A stretch of DNA of 51,992 nt, taken from positions 1 through 51,992 of the forward strand of contig JAUNCZ010000018.1 in NCBI GenBank assembly GCA_030526405.1. Direction: 5' to 3'. Of the stretch, positions 25,524-34,782 are shown piece by piece (position 1 is the stretch's first letter; each line of letters starts with the position of its first letter). The notes under the pieces were generated by a model that did not search any database, had not been told where the DNA came from, and saw only the letters and a list, made by a program, of their open reading frames with translations. The DNA is from Lachnospiraceae bacterium (GTDB lineage Bacteria; Bacillota; Clostridia; Lachnospirales; Lachnospiraceae). The translations under genes and the position numbers were made by a program.

Positions 25524-27008
25524 ATGGAAAAATTATCCTACAGCACATTAGAAGAGATGAATTACGATGGTTTCATTCTGAAGGATGCTCCTGAAAGAGT
25601 TCTTCAGTTTGGAGAGGGAAATTTCCTGAGAGCATTTGTTGATTATTTTATTGATGTTCTGAACGAAACAACAGATTTTAATTCAAAAGTAGTATTATGC
25701 CAGCCAATTGCTCCTGGTCTGGCTGATATGATCAATGAGCAGGAGGGACTTTATACATTATTTCTCAGAGGTTTCCAGGATGGAGAGGCTGTCAACAAAA
25801 AGAGAGTGATTTCCTGCGTAAGTCGTTGTCTGAATCCATACAGAGAGTATGAGCAGGTACTTGCCTGTGCAGACAATCCTGAATTACGCTTTATCACCTG
25901 CAACACAACAGAGGCTGGTATTGTATATGATCCTTCCTGCCAGTTTGCTGATGCCCCTGCAGACAGCTTCCCTGGAAAACTTACTCAGCTTCTGTACCGT
26001 CGTTATCAGAAATTCGGTTCTGAGAAGGGAAAAGGCTTTATTATCCTGTCCTGTGAGCTGATCGATAACAATGGAAAAGAACTGGAAAAATGCGTATTAA
26101 AATATGCGGAGCAGTGGCAGCTGGGAGAGGACTTCATGAACTGGATCACAGCTGAGAACACTTTCTGTTCCACTCTGGTTGACAGAATTGTTACAGGCTA
26201 TCCCCGCAGTGAAGCCGCTGCCATCTGCCAGGAGCTTGGCTATGAGGATAATCTCATTGATACAGGAGAAATCTTTGGCTTCTGGGTTATTGAGGGACCG
26301 GAGTCTCTGAAAAAAGAGTTCCCTGTGGAGCAGGCAAAGCTTCCTATACTTATTACAGATAATCATAAGCCATATAAGCAGAGAAAGGTACGTATCCTGA
26401 ACGGAGCACATACCTCCTTTGTATTAGGTGCTTATCTGGCAGGTCAGGATATCGTACGTGATTGTATGCACGATGATGTGATCTGCTGCTACATGAATAA
26501 AACAATCTACGATGAGATCATCCCGACACTGGATCTTCCAAAGGAGGAATTAGAGGAGTTTGCAGCCGCTGTAACAGAGCGATTCAAAAACCCATTTATC
26601 GATCATGCGTTACTGGCTATCTCATTAAACTCCACCTCCAAATGGAGAGCACGAGTAATGCCATCCTTAAAGGAGTATGTAAAGAGAAAAGCAGCACTTC
26701 CAGCCTGCATTACTGCTTCTTTTGCATTTTATATTGCCTTCTTCAACGGACATACCTTAACAGAAGAGGGACTGGTGGCAGACAGAGCCGGAAACCAGTA
26801 TATCGTGAAGGATGACAGATATGTTCTGGAGTTCTATGCAGCTCATAAAGAGGATTCTGTGGAGGAGCTGGTTCACGCTGTCTGCAGCAATACAGATTTC
26901 TGGGGAGAGGATCTCACAGAGCTGGATGGTTTTGAGTCTGCAGTATGCAGCTACCTGGCTCAGATTCGTTCTGAGGGAGCATATGCTGTAATGCAGTCAC
27001 TGGTTTAA
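25524..27008 (+). CDS. uxaB: Tagaturonate reductase (altronate oxidoreductase)
   Basis: 494 residues. NADH-dependent reduction of D-tagaturonate to D-altronate. It belongs to the mannitol dehydrogenase superfamily. RVLQFGEGNFLRAFVDYFID is the N-terminal dinucleotide-binding segment, CNTTEAGI and LSCELIDNNGKEL follow, and KVRILNGAHTSFVL contains the catalytic-region Asn/His. The family also has fructuronate reductases (UxuB), but the pairing with uxaA and the absence of uxuA favour the galacturonate branch. It follows uxaA by 77 bases and is separated from eda by a 182-bp repeat. Confidence 0.9.
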   Translation: MEKLSYSTLEEMNYDGFILKDAPERVLQFGEGNFLRAFVDYFIDVLNETTDFNSKVVLCQPIAPGLADMINEQEGLYTLFLRGFQDGEAVNKKRVISCVSRCLNPYREYEQVLACADNPELRFITCNTTEAGIVYDPSCQFADAPADSFPGKLTQLLYRRYQKFGSEKGKGFIILSCELIDNNGKELEKCVLKYAEQWQLGEDFMNWITAENTFCSTLVDRIVTGYPRSEAAAICQELGYEDNLIDTGEIFGFWVIEGPESLKKEFPVEQAKLPILITDNHKPYKQRKVRILNGAHTSFVLGAYLAGQDIVRDCMHDDVICCYMNKTIYDEIIPTLDLPKEELEEFAAAVTERFKNPFIDHALLAISLNSTSKWRARVMPSLKEYVKRKAALPACITASFAFYIAFFNGHTLTEEGLVADRAGNQYIVKDDRYVLEFYAAHKEDSVEELVHAVCSNTDFWGEDLTELDGFESAVCSYLAQIRSEGAYAVMQSLV

Positions 27009-27190
27009 TCTCAGTGGAGAAGACTCCCACCTCTGTAGGTGGTGAGTACTGGCAATTTAGTCTCAGTGGAGTTCAATCTCCGACTGGGATAAAACGCTCC
27101 GCGAGGATGCGCAGCGATTCTGATAGGAAGATGTCAGTTAAAGGTGACCAGAATCGCTGTGCCAAGTCTCCGCAAGCGTCGACTGGAATT
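27009..27190 (+). repeat. 182-bp dispersed repeat, copy 1 (inside the uronate operon)
   Basis: Starts at the base after the uxaB stop and ends 18 bases before eda. About 93% identical over the same length to 34783-34964, same orientation. It can form a hairpin at CCACCT-CTGT-AGGTGG, a second around CTCAGTGGAG...CTCCGACTG and a third around GCGATTCTG...CAGAATCGC. Repeats of this size with subterminal hairpins resemble non-autonomous mobile elements, possibly of IS200/IS605 descent, or a conserved structured RNA. No target duplication is evident. Confidence 0.8.
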
Positions 27191-27208
27191 TCAGGGAGGA
27201 TGAATTAT

Positions 27209-27847
27209 ATGAACACAATTCTTAAAATAATGGAAGAGATGATGATGGTACCTGTAGTTGTGCTGGAGGATGCGAAGGATGCTGAGAAACTGGCCGATGC
27301 ACTGGTGAAGGGGGGACTTCCCTGCGCTGAAGTTACATTCAGAACAGAGGCTGCTGAGGAGTCCATCCGTATCATGGCAGGCAAATACCCGGATATGTTA
27401 GTGGGAGCGGGTACTGTTTTCACAACAGAGCAGGTGGACAGAGCAGTTGCTGCAGGTGCCAGATTTATTGTAAGTCCTGGCTTTGATCCTGAAATCGTAG
27501 ATTACTGTATCGAGAAAAATATCCCGGTTATTCCGGGAGCAGTGGCACCCACCGATGTGACAAAGATTGCAAAAAGAGGTTTGCCGGTGGTGAAATTCTT
27601 CCCGGCAGAGCAGTTTGGCGGTGTATCCACCATCAAGGCGCTGTCTGCTCCTTTCCCAATGCTGAAATTTATGCCAACCGGTGGAGTAAGCATGAAAAAT
27701 CTGAAAGACTATTTAAGCTTCGACAAGATCATTTGCTGCGGCGGCAGCTGGATGGTAAAGGGTGATCTGATCAAAGCCGGTGAGTTTGATAAGATCGCAG
27801 ACATGACCAGAGAAGCAGTTGAACTTGCAAAAAGTATCCGAGGATAA
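27209..27847 (+). CDS. eda: KDPG/KHG aldolase
   Basis: 212 residues from the ATG at 27209, chosen for the AGGGAGG site nine bases upstream; the frame runs back through the repeat to 27014 but that part is not protein-like. It cleaves 2-keto-3-deoxy-6-phosphogluconate to pyruvate and glyceraldehyde-3-phosphate. The Schiff-base lysine is Lys129 in PVVKFFPAEQFGG, Glu41 is in AEVTFRT, and MLVGAGTVFTTEQV and FMPTGGVSMKNL are phosphate-site motifs. Last step of the pathway. Confidence 0.95.
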   Translation: MNTILKIMEEMMMVPVVVLEDAKDAEKLADALVKGGLPCAEVTFRTEAAEESIRIMAGKYPDMLVGAGTVFTTEQVDRAVAAGARFIVSPGFDPEIVDYCIEKNIPVIPGAVAPTDVTKIAKRGLPVVKFFPAEQFGGVSTIKALSAPFPMLKFMPTGGVSMKNLKDYLSFDKIICCGGSWMVKGDLIKAGEFDKIADMTREAVELAKSIRG

Positions 27848-27902
27848 GAACTCTGTTTTGTAATAGAGAAACCATACAAAATTTGAATTGAGGAGAGGAA
27901 TA

Positions 27903-29000
27903 ATGAATTTAAATCTGAGACCAGCCAGTGAGTGTAAATTTGATGCAGTATCCCTTGGAGAGGTAATGCTTCGTCTTGATCCGGGGGAGGGAAGGATCAG
28001 AACTGCCAGATCCTTCCGTGCCTGGGAGGGCGGCGGCGAGTACAATGTGGTCCGCGGCCTGAGAAAATGCTTTAAGATGAATACCGGTGTGATCACAGCA
28101 TTTGCTGATAATGAAGTTGGAATGCTGATGGAGGATTTTATCTGTCAGGGTGGTGTGGATACATCCCTCATCAAATGGATGCCAACAGATGGAATCGGAC
28201 GCATCTGCAGAAATGGAATCAATTTTACCGAAAGAGGATATGGAATCCGTGGAGCAGTGGGCTGTTCTGACAGAGCAAATACAGCCATTTCCAAGGCAAC
28301 TCCGGAGGATTTCGATTTTGAGTACATTTTCGGAACTCTGGGAGTAAGATGGCTGCACACCGGCGGCATCTATGCTGCAATTTCTGAGCAGACCTGTGAA
28401 ACCGTTCTTGCAGCAATCAAGACTGCAAAAAAATATGGAACAGTTGTATCCTACGACCTGAATTATCGTCCTTCCATGTGGAGTGCCATCGGTGGACAGG
28501 CAAAGGCCCAGGAAGTAAACAAAGAGATCGCAAAATACGTGGACGTTATGATCGGCAACGAGGAAGATTTTACTGCCTGCCTTGGTTTCGAGATTGAGGG
28601 AAATGATGCAGATCTGAAAGAGCTGAACCTGGATGGTTACAAAAAGATGATCAATGAGGCTGCGAAAACCTATCCGAATTTCAAGGCTGTTGCCACCACA
28701 CTTCGTACAGTAAAAACAGCAACTGTAAATGACTGGAGTGCCATCTGCTGGGCAGACGGAGAAATCTACAAGGCGAAGGATTACAAGGGTCTGGAGATCA
28801 TGGACAGAGTAGGTGGAGGAGACTCCTTTGCATCCGGTCTGATCTACGGTCTCATGACAACTGAGAATGCAGAGCTTGCGGTAAACTATGGTGCAGCCCA
28901 TGGAGCCCTTGCAATGACAACTCCAGGCGACACAACAATGGCTAATCTGAAAGAGGTTCAGGCCATCATGGGTGGAGCCGGAGCCCGCGTACAGCGATAA
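27903..29000 (+). CDS. kdgK: 2-keto-3-deoxygluconate kinase (PfkB family)
   Basis: 365 residues from the ATG at 27903, with GAGGAGAGG just upstream; an in-frame TTG at 27888 precedes it. It phosphorylates KDG to KDPG. The ribokinase-fold start is AVSLGEVMLRLDPGEG with WEGGGEYNVV for sugar binding. The C-terminal PfkB signature DRVGGGDSFASG has the catalytic base Asp307. It is the last gene of the rightward operon and supplies the substrate of Eda. Sugar kinases of this family can differ in substrate, but the context makes KDG kinase very likely. Confidence 0.92.
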   Translation: MNLNLRPASECKFDAVSLGEVMLRLDPGEGRIRTARSFRAWEGGGEYNVVRGLRKCFKMNTGVITAFADNEVGMLMEDFICQGGVDTSLIKWMPTDGIGRICRNGINFTERGYGIRGAVGCSDRANTAISKATPEDFDFEYIFGTLGVRWLHTGGIYAAISEQTCETVLAAIKTAKKYGTVVSYDLNYRPSMWSAIGGQAKAQEVNKEIAKYVDVMIGNEEDFTACLGFEIEGNDADLKELNLDGYKKMINEAAKTYPNFKAVATTLRTVKTATVNDWSAICWADGEIYKAKDYKGLEIMDRVGGGDSFASGLIYGLMTTENAELAVNYGAAHGALAMTTPGDTTMANLKEVQAIMGGAGARVQR

Positions 29001-29015
29001 AAGAATGTTTCTAGT

Positions 29016-29044
29016 AAAAATCTGCCATATGGCAGGGGCTTTTC
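29016..29044 (+). terminator. Weak terminator after kdgK
   Basis: CTGCC-ATAT-GGCAG with flanking A and a short T run. The stem is only five or six base pairs, so termination may be partial. Confidence 0.45.
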
Positions 29045-29180
29045 AGGGAAATCCATACTATAATACAGACAAATAAAGGAGTTTTGAAGTAAATGACGTT
29101 TTGTTATTACTGAACTTCAGAATAACTTTATTTTGTAGGAGTAATACGTCAGAGCATTCTGAAAGAGAGGAGGATATGCT

Positions 29181-29639
29181 ATGAGTAGTTGTATGGGTGG
29201 ACACAAAGTTCTGTATTTGGTAAGGGTAGATGTGGATGATCTGAACATTCGAGTAAATCCGGGCACAGCCAATCCATCGATTGGCCATACCGGCAAGGGA
29301 ATCTTCATTATTGAGAAGGAAATGCCTGTACCGGGAGAGTCCGTATGGGGTCGTTTACACAGAATCTCAGATAAAAAAGGCTGGATCTGTCTGGATCACG
29401 CAAGGAAGATCGGCTGGGGACTCACCATGGAGCCTTTCAGGGTGAAAATCAGCGTTCCTGATCTGAATCTTCGAAAAGGTGCAGGAACAAAATATGAGAG
29501 CAGAGGCCATATCCCCATGGGTGTATTCACCATCGTTGACGTGAAGGATGTGCCGGGAGAGTCCAGATGGGGTCTCTTATTATCCTATGCAGAGAAGAGA
29601 AATGGCTGGATCTGTCTGGATCACGCAACCAGAATCTAG
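29181..29639 (+). CDS. Double SH3-domain protein
   Basis: 152 residues with two bacterial SH3-like repeats of about 70 residues: DLNIRVNPGTANPSIGHTGKG...GWICLDHA and DLNLRKGAGTKYESRGHIPMG...GWICLDHA. Both carry the LN(I/L)R and GW(I/V) hallmarks. No signal peptide is visible, although the family usually binds cell-wall peptides outside the cell. The strong AGGAGG site at 29167 supports the start. It could be a cytosolic or leaderless wall-binding protein; its link to the uronate genes is unclear. Confidence 0.75.
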   Translation: MSSCMGGHKVLYLVRVDVDDLNIRVNPGTANPSIGHTGKGIFIIEKEMPVPGESVWGRLHRISDKKGWICLDHARKIGWGLTMEPFRVKISVPDLNLRKGAGTKYESRGHIPMGVFTIVDVKDVPGESRWGLLLSYAEKRNGWICLDHATRI

Positions 29640-29735
29640 TATTTTGATATCGGTTGTTGCTCCCTTTGAGCTGGATAATGGGACTGAACTGAAATTTTGA
29701 GGCAGAAACAGGATAGTATAGAAAAATGGTGAAAG

Positions 29736-29784
29736 AAAAGGACTTAGGGCCGGTAAAGATGTACTTGCCTTAAGTCCTTTTTGT
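29736..29784. terminator. Terminator between the SH3 gene and the thioesterase
   Basis: AAAAGGACTTAGG pairs with CTTAAGTCCTTTT across a loop of about 20 bases, with flanking A/T runs. It can act in both directions for these converging genes. Confidence 0.7.
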
Positions 29785-29868
29785 CAGTGTCTGTTGATAA
29801 AGATTGCGGACAGATACAATATTCGTTACATATGCGGTCTGTCACACCTGTATTCTTCAGATCTGTAA

Positions 29869-30237
29869 TTATGCGTAAACTACGTTGTAGGTTGCATCAC
29901 AAAGGAGTTTTCCAGCCTCGTTGAACAGCTCGATGAGGTAGAATCCCATACGACGTCCGTCTTTACGGATAGAAGCTCTTGCTGTGATCACATCTCCAGG
30001 AGCTGCTGCACGGTAGTAGTGGATGATTCCCTCAGAACCGATACCTGTTTTGCCGTTGTTCTGCTCGAATGCCATCAGGCAGTCGTCGCAGAGGATGTAA
30101 AGAATTCCGCCGTGAATTGTTCCGAATGGATTCAGGTGGCTCTCATTTACCTGATATTTAAGAGCGAAGCCCTTCTCATCTGATGCGTTGATCTGCTCGA
30201 TGCCAAGAAGTCCAAGTACATTGCCTTTGTTTTCCAT
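29869..30237 (-). CDS. PaaI-type hotdog thioesterase
   Basis: 122 residues from the ATG at 30237, chosen because AAAGGA lies upstream; a longer frame starts at 30315. The hotdog core shows in NPFGTIHGGILYILCDDCLMAF, with the HGG motif and a catalytic-region Asp, then GDVITARASIRKDGRRMGFY. Members hydrolyse acyl- or phenylacetyl-CoA thioesters in the cytoplasm. Substrate unknown. No obvious functional link to neighbours. Confidence 0.85.
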   Translation of the reverse strand: MENKGNVLGLLGIEQINASDEKGFALKYQVNESHLNPFGTIHGGILYILCDDCLMAFEQNNGKTGIGSEGIIHYYRAAAPGDVITARASIRKDGRRMGFYLIELFNEAGKLLCDATYNVVYA

Positions 30238-30602
30238 AGTAGTATCCTTTCGTGTATCGCTGAATGCGTATTTGGTTAGCGCTGTTACGAATCTAACACG
30301 GTCATATTTTAACATGATGTTTCAATAAAAGTAAACCGGAATATCCCCATTACAGGGTATTTCGGACCTATCTGTACTATAAATTTTTCTGGTATATTCC
30401 ATCAATATTTCCCGAATATCACATCTGACCTAGAATGTCCAGAGTCTCTGTTAGTTTAACTTTTTTGCATTCCCGGCATGTAAAAAAACATCAAGTTTTT
30501 GGTGCCCTTATTCAATGGTATTGTTCTGCCTCTGGCGTTATCCTTTTATTATGGCAACTGCATTGTTGCACGCGGAAAAAAGGAAAAAAGGAGGAACAAT
30601 CA
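30238..30602. other. Intergenic region between thioesterase and esterase genes
   Basis: 365 bases without a convincing gene. Apart from the possible thioesterase promoter it holds an imperfect hairpin near 30340-30365 (CCGGAATATCCC / GGGTATTTCGG) and ends in a strong AAAAGGAGGA site for the esterase. No clear promoter for the esterase could be assigned by eye. Confidence 0.5.
30376..30405 (-). promoter_or_regulatory. Possible thioesterase promoter
   Basis: On the - strand TTGATG and TATAGT are 18 bp apart, leaving a leader of about 130 bases before the start codon. Confidence 0.4.
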
Positions 30603-33600
30603 ATGAAGAGAAGAGCAGTAAGCCTCTTTCTTGCTGCAGCTGTATGTACAACAGCCATGCCGGCAACCACAGTAGAGGCAAAAAAGGCTCCGGAGAACAC
30701 CAGGCTGATTACGGAGACCTATTTCTATGATCTGCCTGAAGAGGAAGTTCCGGAGGAAGCAGAGGAGGAGGTTGAAGCTGTCATCGAAGAGGAGACTCTG
30801 GACACAGAGGCTGAGGAGATCGAAGAGGTGACAGAAGATGCTGAGACAGAACCGGAGGAGATTCAGGAGGATGCTGATGCACCTGCAGAGGAAGAGATTC
30901 AGGATGCTGAGGCAGATGCTCCTGTAGTCGATGGGGAAGAGGTTGCAGCAGAGCCGGAAGCACTGGCAGATGCTGAGGAACTGGATCTGGCAGCAACTGC
31001 TGAGGAGACAGAAGCAATTGCTGAGGAAGCAGCAACGGAAGAAGCCCCTGTAGTATCAAAGAAGGAAGCTCAGGCGGCTGCAAAGGCAGAGAAAGAGGCT
31101 AAGAAGGCAGCTGACAAGGCGGAAAAAGAGCAGGCCAAGGCAGAGAAAGAAGCCCAGAAGGCTGCTGAGAAGGCAGAAAAGGAGCAGGCAAAGGCTGATA
31201 AAAAGGCTCAGAAGGAAGAGGATAAAGCCAATAAAAAGGATCCCAACAGAGACCCTGTGCTGGGAGAGAATGAGGCTCTCTACAGAATCTACCTGCCTGA
31301 GAATTACGATGAGAACCGTGCATACCCCACAGTTTATGTGATGCCATACGATGGCTATAAGGCAGCGGAGTACCTGAATTCCGGTATTCTCTCCACTGTG
31401 GATGGATCTAGTGCCGGTGACGACAGCCTGCAGATGATCTTCGTATTCCCTGAGTTTACAGAGGAGAACGACTACGGCACCATGCTGGATGACCTGGTGG
31501 CAGACGTTGAGGAAAAATACTCTGTTATCGAGGATGCAGCCTACAGAGGAATCTTCGGTGCATCCGTGGGCGGCTACATGGCCATGGAGACAGCTGTGAT
31601 CGAGGCTTCTGATCTGTTTTATGCAGTATCCTCCTCCATGGGTGACTTCACATCTGAGAGCAATCCATGGATTGGCAAGGGTGACGTGAATACAGCCATC
31701 AACGGCTATGACAGTACAGGAGACAAGGGCTATTCCACAATCGGAAAGCATTTCTATTACATTGATGCTCCAAATGGTTCTGCAAGATCCACCCAGGCAG
31801 GGGGGACCTCCACAATTGGTGCAAATCTTGCCAAGAGAAGTAATCCATACTACAAATTCGGCGGTAGCTATTATCTCTACAGCACACCGGATCCAAAGAT
31901 GGTGGAGTACAGAATCCTGGATGGCGGCGAGGATGCAGCATTTTATCTTAATTCTGTAAAAGAAACCATGAACCGCTTCAGTGCCAGATTTACAGAGAAC
32001 CTGTATTCTGCAGCAGTTGCTGCTAATCCACAGGCTGTAACCTCTGGAAATGCTGCAGTGAACGTTACTGTCAACTATACTCTCAGCAGCGGTATCGCCG
32101 TATACAATGCAGCTGTTCCTGCAGTGACCTTTACACTGAAACTGACAGATCCTGCCACAGGTGCTGAGATCTACAGAGATCAGGCCACAGTGGATGGACT
32201 GACAACAGATGCTCCGACTGCATACACCTTCACTGTTCCAAGAGAGTGCCTTGCAGAGGGAAAGAACACAGATGTGGCTGTGGAAGCCTCCATTCTTGGC
32301 TTCGGCGCTGAGGTTGGCACTGTTCCGATTGTAAGAGTTGAGGATGCCATTGTGGACGGAAACAATCAGTCCATCGATCTTATGGGCGACTGGTATTTCA
32401 AGGCATACAAGTCCTACAAGAAAAACGACACTACAGTGATTGATCTGGATCGTGTTGAGAATATCGTTCCTGAAACATACCAGAGCTGGGGCGTTGTACA
32501 GCCTGCACTGGCATGGTGGACAGCTGACTTTGATGCTTCCTTAGGCGGCAGCTCCTCCTATGGCGGCTATGCATGGTATGTGAGAACCTTCGAGGTTCCG
32601 GAGGGCTTTGCTGTGGATCAGCAGCTCACCGTGGCTGTGGGTATGTTTGATGAGGCCAATGAGGTTTACATCAACGGCACCTACGTTGGTTCCACCGGCA
32701 TGCAGTATGATATCGCAGAGGGCATCGGCGTTTACGACGGAAGCAATCCATGGGATGTAAACTGCGTATATCAGATGGATCCAAATGTTCTTCATACAGG
32801 AACAAACACAATTGCAGTAAGAATGTGCAACTCCTCCGGTGGCGGCGGATGGTATTCCGGACCGGTGGGAATCTATACAGAAGAGGCTTATGCCAATGCA
32901 GCAGCTTCCGGTTCCAGACTGACAGTGGAGAGCTACGAATCCGCTTCCACAGGCAATACAGAGAGCTTCAGACTGTACCTTCCAAAGGATTACTATGAGG
33001 AGGGAAATACAAAGAGTTACCCAACCATGGTTCTCCTTCACGGAATTAACAGCCAGAGCAGTGCCTATGAGATCGATAGAGTGGACAAGGTTCTGGACGA
33101 TGCCATTGAGGCAGGAATCATTGAGCCTATGATCGTGGTTATTCCAGACGATCCAACAAAATCCAGCTTCTGGAAGGGCAAATATGCAGATATGGTAACA
33201 CAGGATCTGATTCCATATGTGGATGCAAACTACAGAACCATTCAGGATCCAGGCTACAGATTCACAGCAGGCTGTTCCATGGGCGGCGGCGGAGCGTATT
33301 CTCTTGCCATCAACAATCCGGATCTCTTCTCCGGTCTCATCAGCTTCTATGGAGCACTGAATTATGTAGGTGCTGAGGATCTTACTAATTCACTGAGCAC
33401 AGAGTACTTAAGCAGCTACTCCATCTGGATGGCAAGCGGCAACCAGGATATGTACAACTTCTACGATGTACAGGAGAAGGTAAGTAATATCCTCACCAGC
33501 AAGGGTGTAAGCCATTATCATCTGGTTGACAATGGAACCCATACCACATCCTTCTATTTACCGCTGTTTATTCAGGCCATTCAGTATACACAGCAGAACA

Positions 33601-33611
33601 TGTTCCGCTGA
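30603..33611 (+). CDS. Secreted multidomain protein with two esterase domains
   Basis: 1002 residues from the ATG at 30603, eight bases after AAAAGGAGGA; the longer frame to 30435 lacks a site. A signal peptide covers about 1-26. A Glu-rich linker (about 46-145) and a Lys/Ala/Glu repeat linker (about 153-212) precede esterase domain 1 (about 220-510, GASVG with Ser321). A beta-sandwich region follows (about 515-640), then a jelly-roll GH2-type sugar-binding domain (about 640-800) and esterase domain 2 (about 810-1002, GCSMG with Ser892, Asp949, His980). Such carboxylesterase 1 / esterase-D-like domains remove acetyl or feruloyl groups from plant polysaccharides. No wall anchor is visible. Pectin or xylan side-chain removal is inferred. 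Confidence 0.82.
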   Translation: MKRRAVSLFLAAAVCTTAMPATTVEAKKAPENTRLITETYFYDLPEEEVPEEAEEEVEAVIEEETLDTEAEEIEEVTEDAETEPEEIQEDADAPAEEEIQDAEADAPVVDGEEVAAEPEALADAEELDLAATAEETEAIAEEAATEEAPVVSKKEAQAAAKAEKEAKKAADKAEKEQAKAEKEAQKAAEKAEKEQAKADKKAQKEEDKANKKDPNRDPVLGENEALYRIYLPENYDENRAYPTVYVMPYDGYKAAEYLNSGILSTVDGSSAGDDSLQMIFVFPEFTEENDYGTMLDDLVADVEEKYSVIEDAAYRGIFGASVGGYMAMETAVIEASDLFYAVSSSMGDFTSESNPWIGKGDVNTAINGYDSTGDKGYSTIGKHFYYIDAPNGSARSTQAGGTSTIGANLAKRSNPYYKFGGSYYLYSTPDPKMVEYRILDGGEDAAFYLNSVKETMNRFSARFTENLYSAAVAANPQAVTSGNAAVNVTVNYTLSSGIAVYNAAVPAVTFTLKLTDPATGAEIYRDQATVDGLTTDAPTAYTFTVPRECLAEGKNTDVAVEASILGFGAEVGTVPIVRVEDAIVDGNNQSIDLMGDWYFKAYKSYKKNDTTVIDLDRVENIVPETYQSWGVVQPALAWWTADFDASLGGSSSYGGYAWYVRTFEVPEGFAVDQQLTVAVGMFDEANEVYINGTYVGSTGMQYDIAEGIGVYDGSNPWDVNCVYQMDPNVLHTGTNTIAVRMCNSSGGGGWYSGPVGIYTEEAYANAAASGSRLTVESYESASTGNTESFRLYLPKDYYEEGNTKSYPTMVLLHGINSQSSAYEIDRVDKVLDDAIEAGIIEPMIVVIPDDPTKSSFWKGKYADMVTQDLIPYVDANYRTIQDPGYRFTAGCSMGGGGAYSLAINNPDLFSGLISFYGALNYVGAEDLTNSLSTEYLSSYSIWMASGNQDMYNFYDVQEKVSNILTSKGVSHYHLVDNGTHTTSFYLPLFIQAIQYTQQNMFR

Positions 33612-33671
33612 TCTGCTTTGTAATATTGCCAGGACAACGGATATACAGTATGCTTAGCATAGAGTAAGCGA

Positions 33672-33715
33672 GAAAGATGCCATCCCGCATAGTCGGAGAT
33701 GGCATCTTTCCTGTT
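33672..33715 (+). terminator. Terminator after the secreted esterase
   Basis: A 12-bp stem, AAAGATGCCATC with GATGGCATCTTT, and a 13-base loop. The T run is short, so it may also attenuate or stabilise the transcript. Confidence 0.6.
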
Positions 33716-33740
33716 GTGCGGGGGGACAGGAGAGTTATTC

Positions 33741-34778
33741 ATGGAGAAAGAATATCTTAGAATCGTCTCAGAATTTACAGAGACAGAAAGCTTTTATAAA
33801 AGGCTGTATCAGAAAAAATGTGAGGGAGAACAGCAGTACAGGGATTTTATTCATTCCCTGAACCGGGAGAAAGTGCTGAAGCATCACGTATATGTGCCGG
33901 GGCTGGTGGAGCCGGAGGAGTGCTTCGGGGAAGAGTTTCCTATTTTTTATGAGGTTTCGGATATTGCGGTGTGGAAGCATTCCCGATATACACCGGGATT
34001 TCTCCATTCTCATAATTATTTTGAGATCGCCTGTGTCATGTCAGGAGAAGCATCCCATTACATCGAGGGAACGGGATATTTCAATGCAAAGCCGGGAGAT
34101 ATCTTTATCCTACCAACGGGAACCCGCCATATGGTGGAAACCTTTGATGATGACACCTTTATCATCAATATCATGATCAGGAAAACCACCTTCCAGTATA
34201 CCTTTTTTGAAACACTGGCGGGTAATGATATCCTGTCTGATTTTTTCGAGGAGGAGATTCTTGGAACCTCACACAAATCCTTCCTGTATTTTGAGACAGG
34301 GGAGGATGAGGCTGTGAGGAACTGTATCCAGCATCTGTTCATTGAAAGTGTCAGAAGACGGAAGTACCATGACAGAATTGAAAAGGGCTTTTTGCAGATT
34401 CTGTTTGCCTATATTTTACGGAAATATGAGGATTATTATGTAACAAGCCCAACAGACGATAAAATCAAACTCTTTAAGTACTTTAAAGAAAACATCCATA
34501 ATGCCACCCTTTCCTCTGCAGCAGAGTTTTTTAATTACAATCCGGCTTATTTAAGCCGTCTGGTGCGTCAGAGCACCGGGAAGACATTTTCAGAGCTGAA
34601 GACCCAGTACAGGATGGACATGGCCATCCGGCTCCTGAATGACAGTGCCTTGAAGATTCATGAAATCGCCAAGGTTATCGGCTATGAAAATGTGGAGCAG
34701 TTTAATCGTCAGTTTAAAAAAATGCTGAATGTGAGTCCCAGTCAGTTTCGCAGGCGGGGCAGGGAAGAAGAAGAGTGA
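33741..34778 (+). CDS. AraC-family regulator with cupin sensor domain
   Basis: 345 residues from the ATG at 33741, supported by AGGAGAG upstream. A cupin-like domain (about 85-165) has HSHNYFEIACVMSGEASHYI and FNAKPGDIFILPTGTRHMV, a sugar- or metal-binding fold. The C-terminal AraC DNA-binding domain (about 245-340) has two helix-turn-helix motifs: LSSAAEFFNYNPAYLSRLVR and IHEIAKVIGYENVEQFNRQF. Its position after the secreted esterase suggests it controls that gene in response to a sugar. Target and ligand unproven. Confidence 0.85.
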   Translation: MEKEYLRIVSEFTETESFYKRLYQKKCEGEQQYRDFIHSLNREKVLKHHVYVPGLVEPEECFGEEFPIFYEVSDIAVWKHSRYTPGFLHSHNYFEIACVMSGEASHYIEGTGYFNAKPGDIFILPTGTRHMVETFDDDTFIINIMIRKTTFQYTFFETLAGNDILSDFFEEEILGTSHKSFLYFETGEDEAVRNCIQHLFIESVRRRKYHDRIEKGFLQILFAYILRKYEDYYVTSPTDDKIKLFKYFKENIHNATLSSAAEFFNYNPAYLSRLVRQSTGKTFSELKTQYRMDMAIRLLNDSALKIHEIAKVIGYENVEQFNRQFKKMLNVSPSQFRRRGREEEE

Positions 34779-34782
34779 TTTA

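Noticed and set aside
27014-27208. 65-residue N-terminal extension of the aldolase
   Set aside because: The extension is a translation of the 182-bp repeat; the AGGGAGG site and family alignment place the start at 27209.
30781-31751. Pro/Leu-rich and Cys/Leu-rich open frames on the - strand
   Set aside because: They are opposite the Glu/Lys repeat linkers of the secreted esterase; low-complexity coding on one strand creates open frames on the other.
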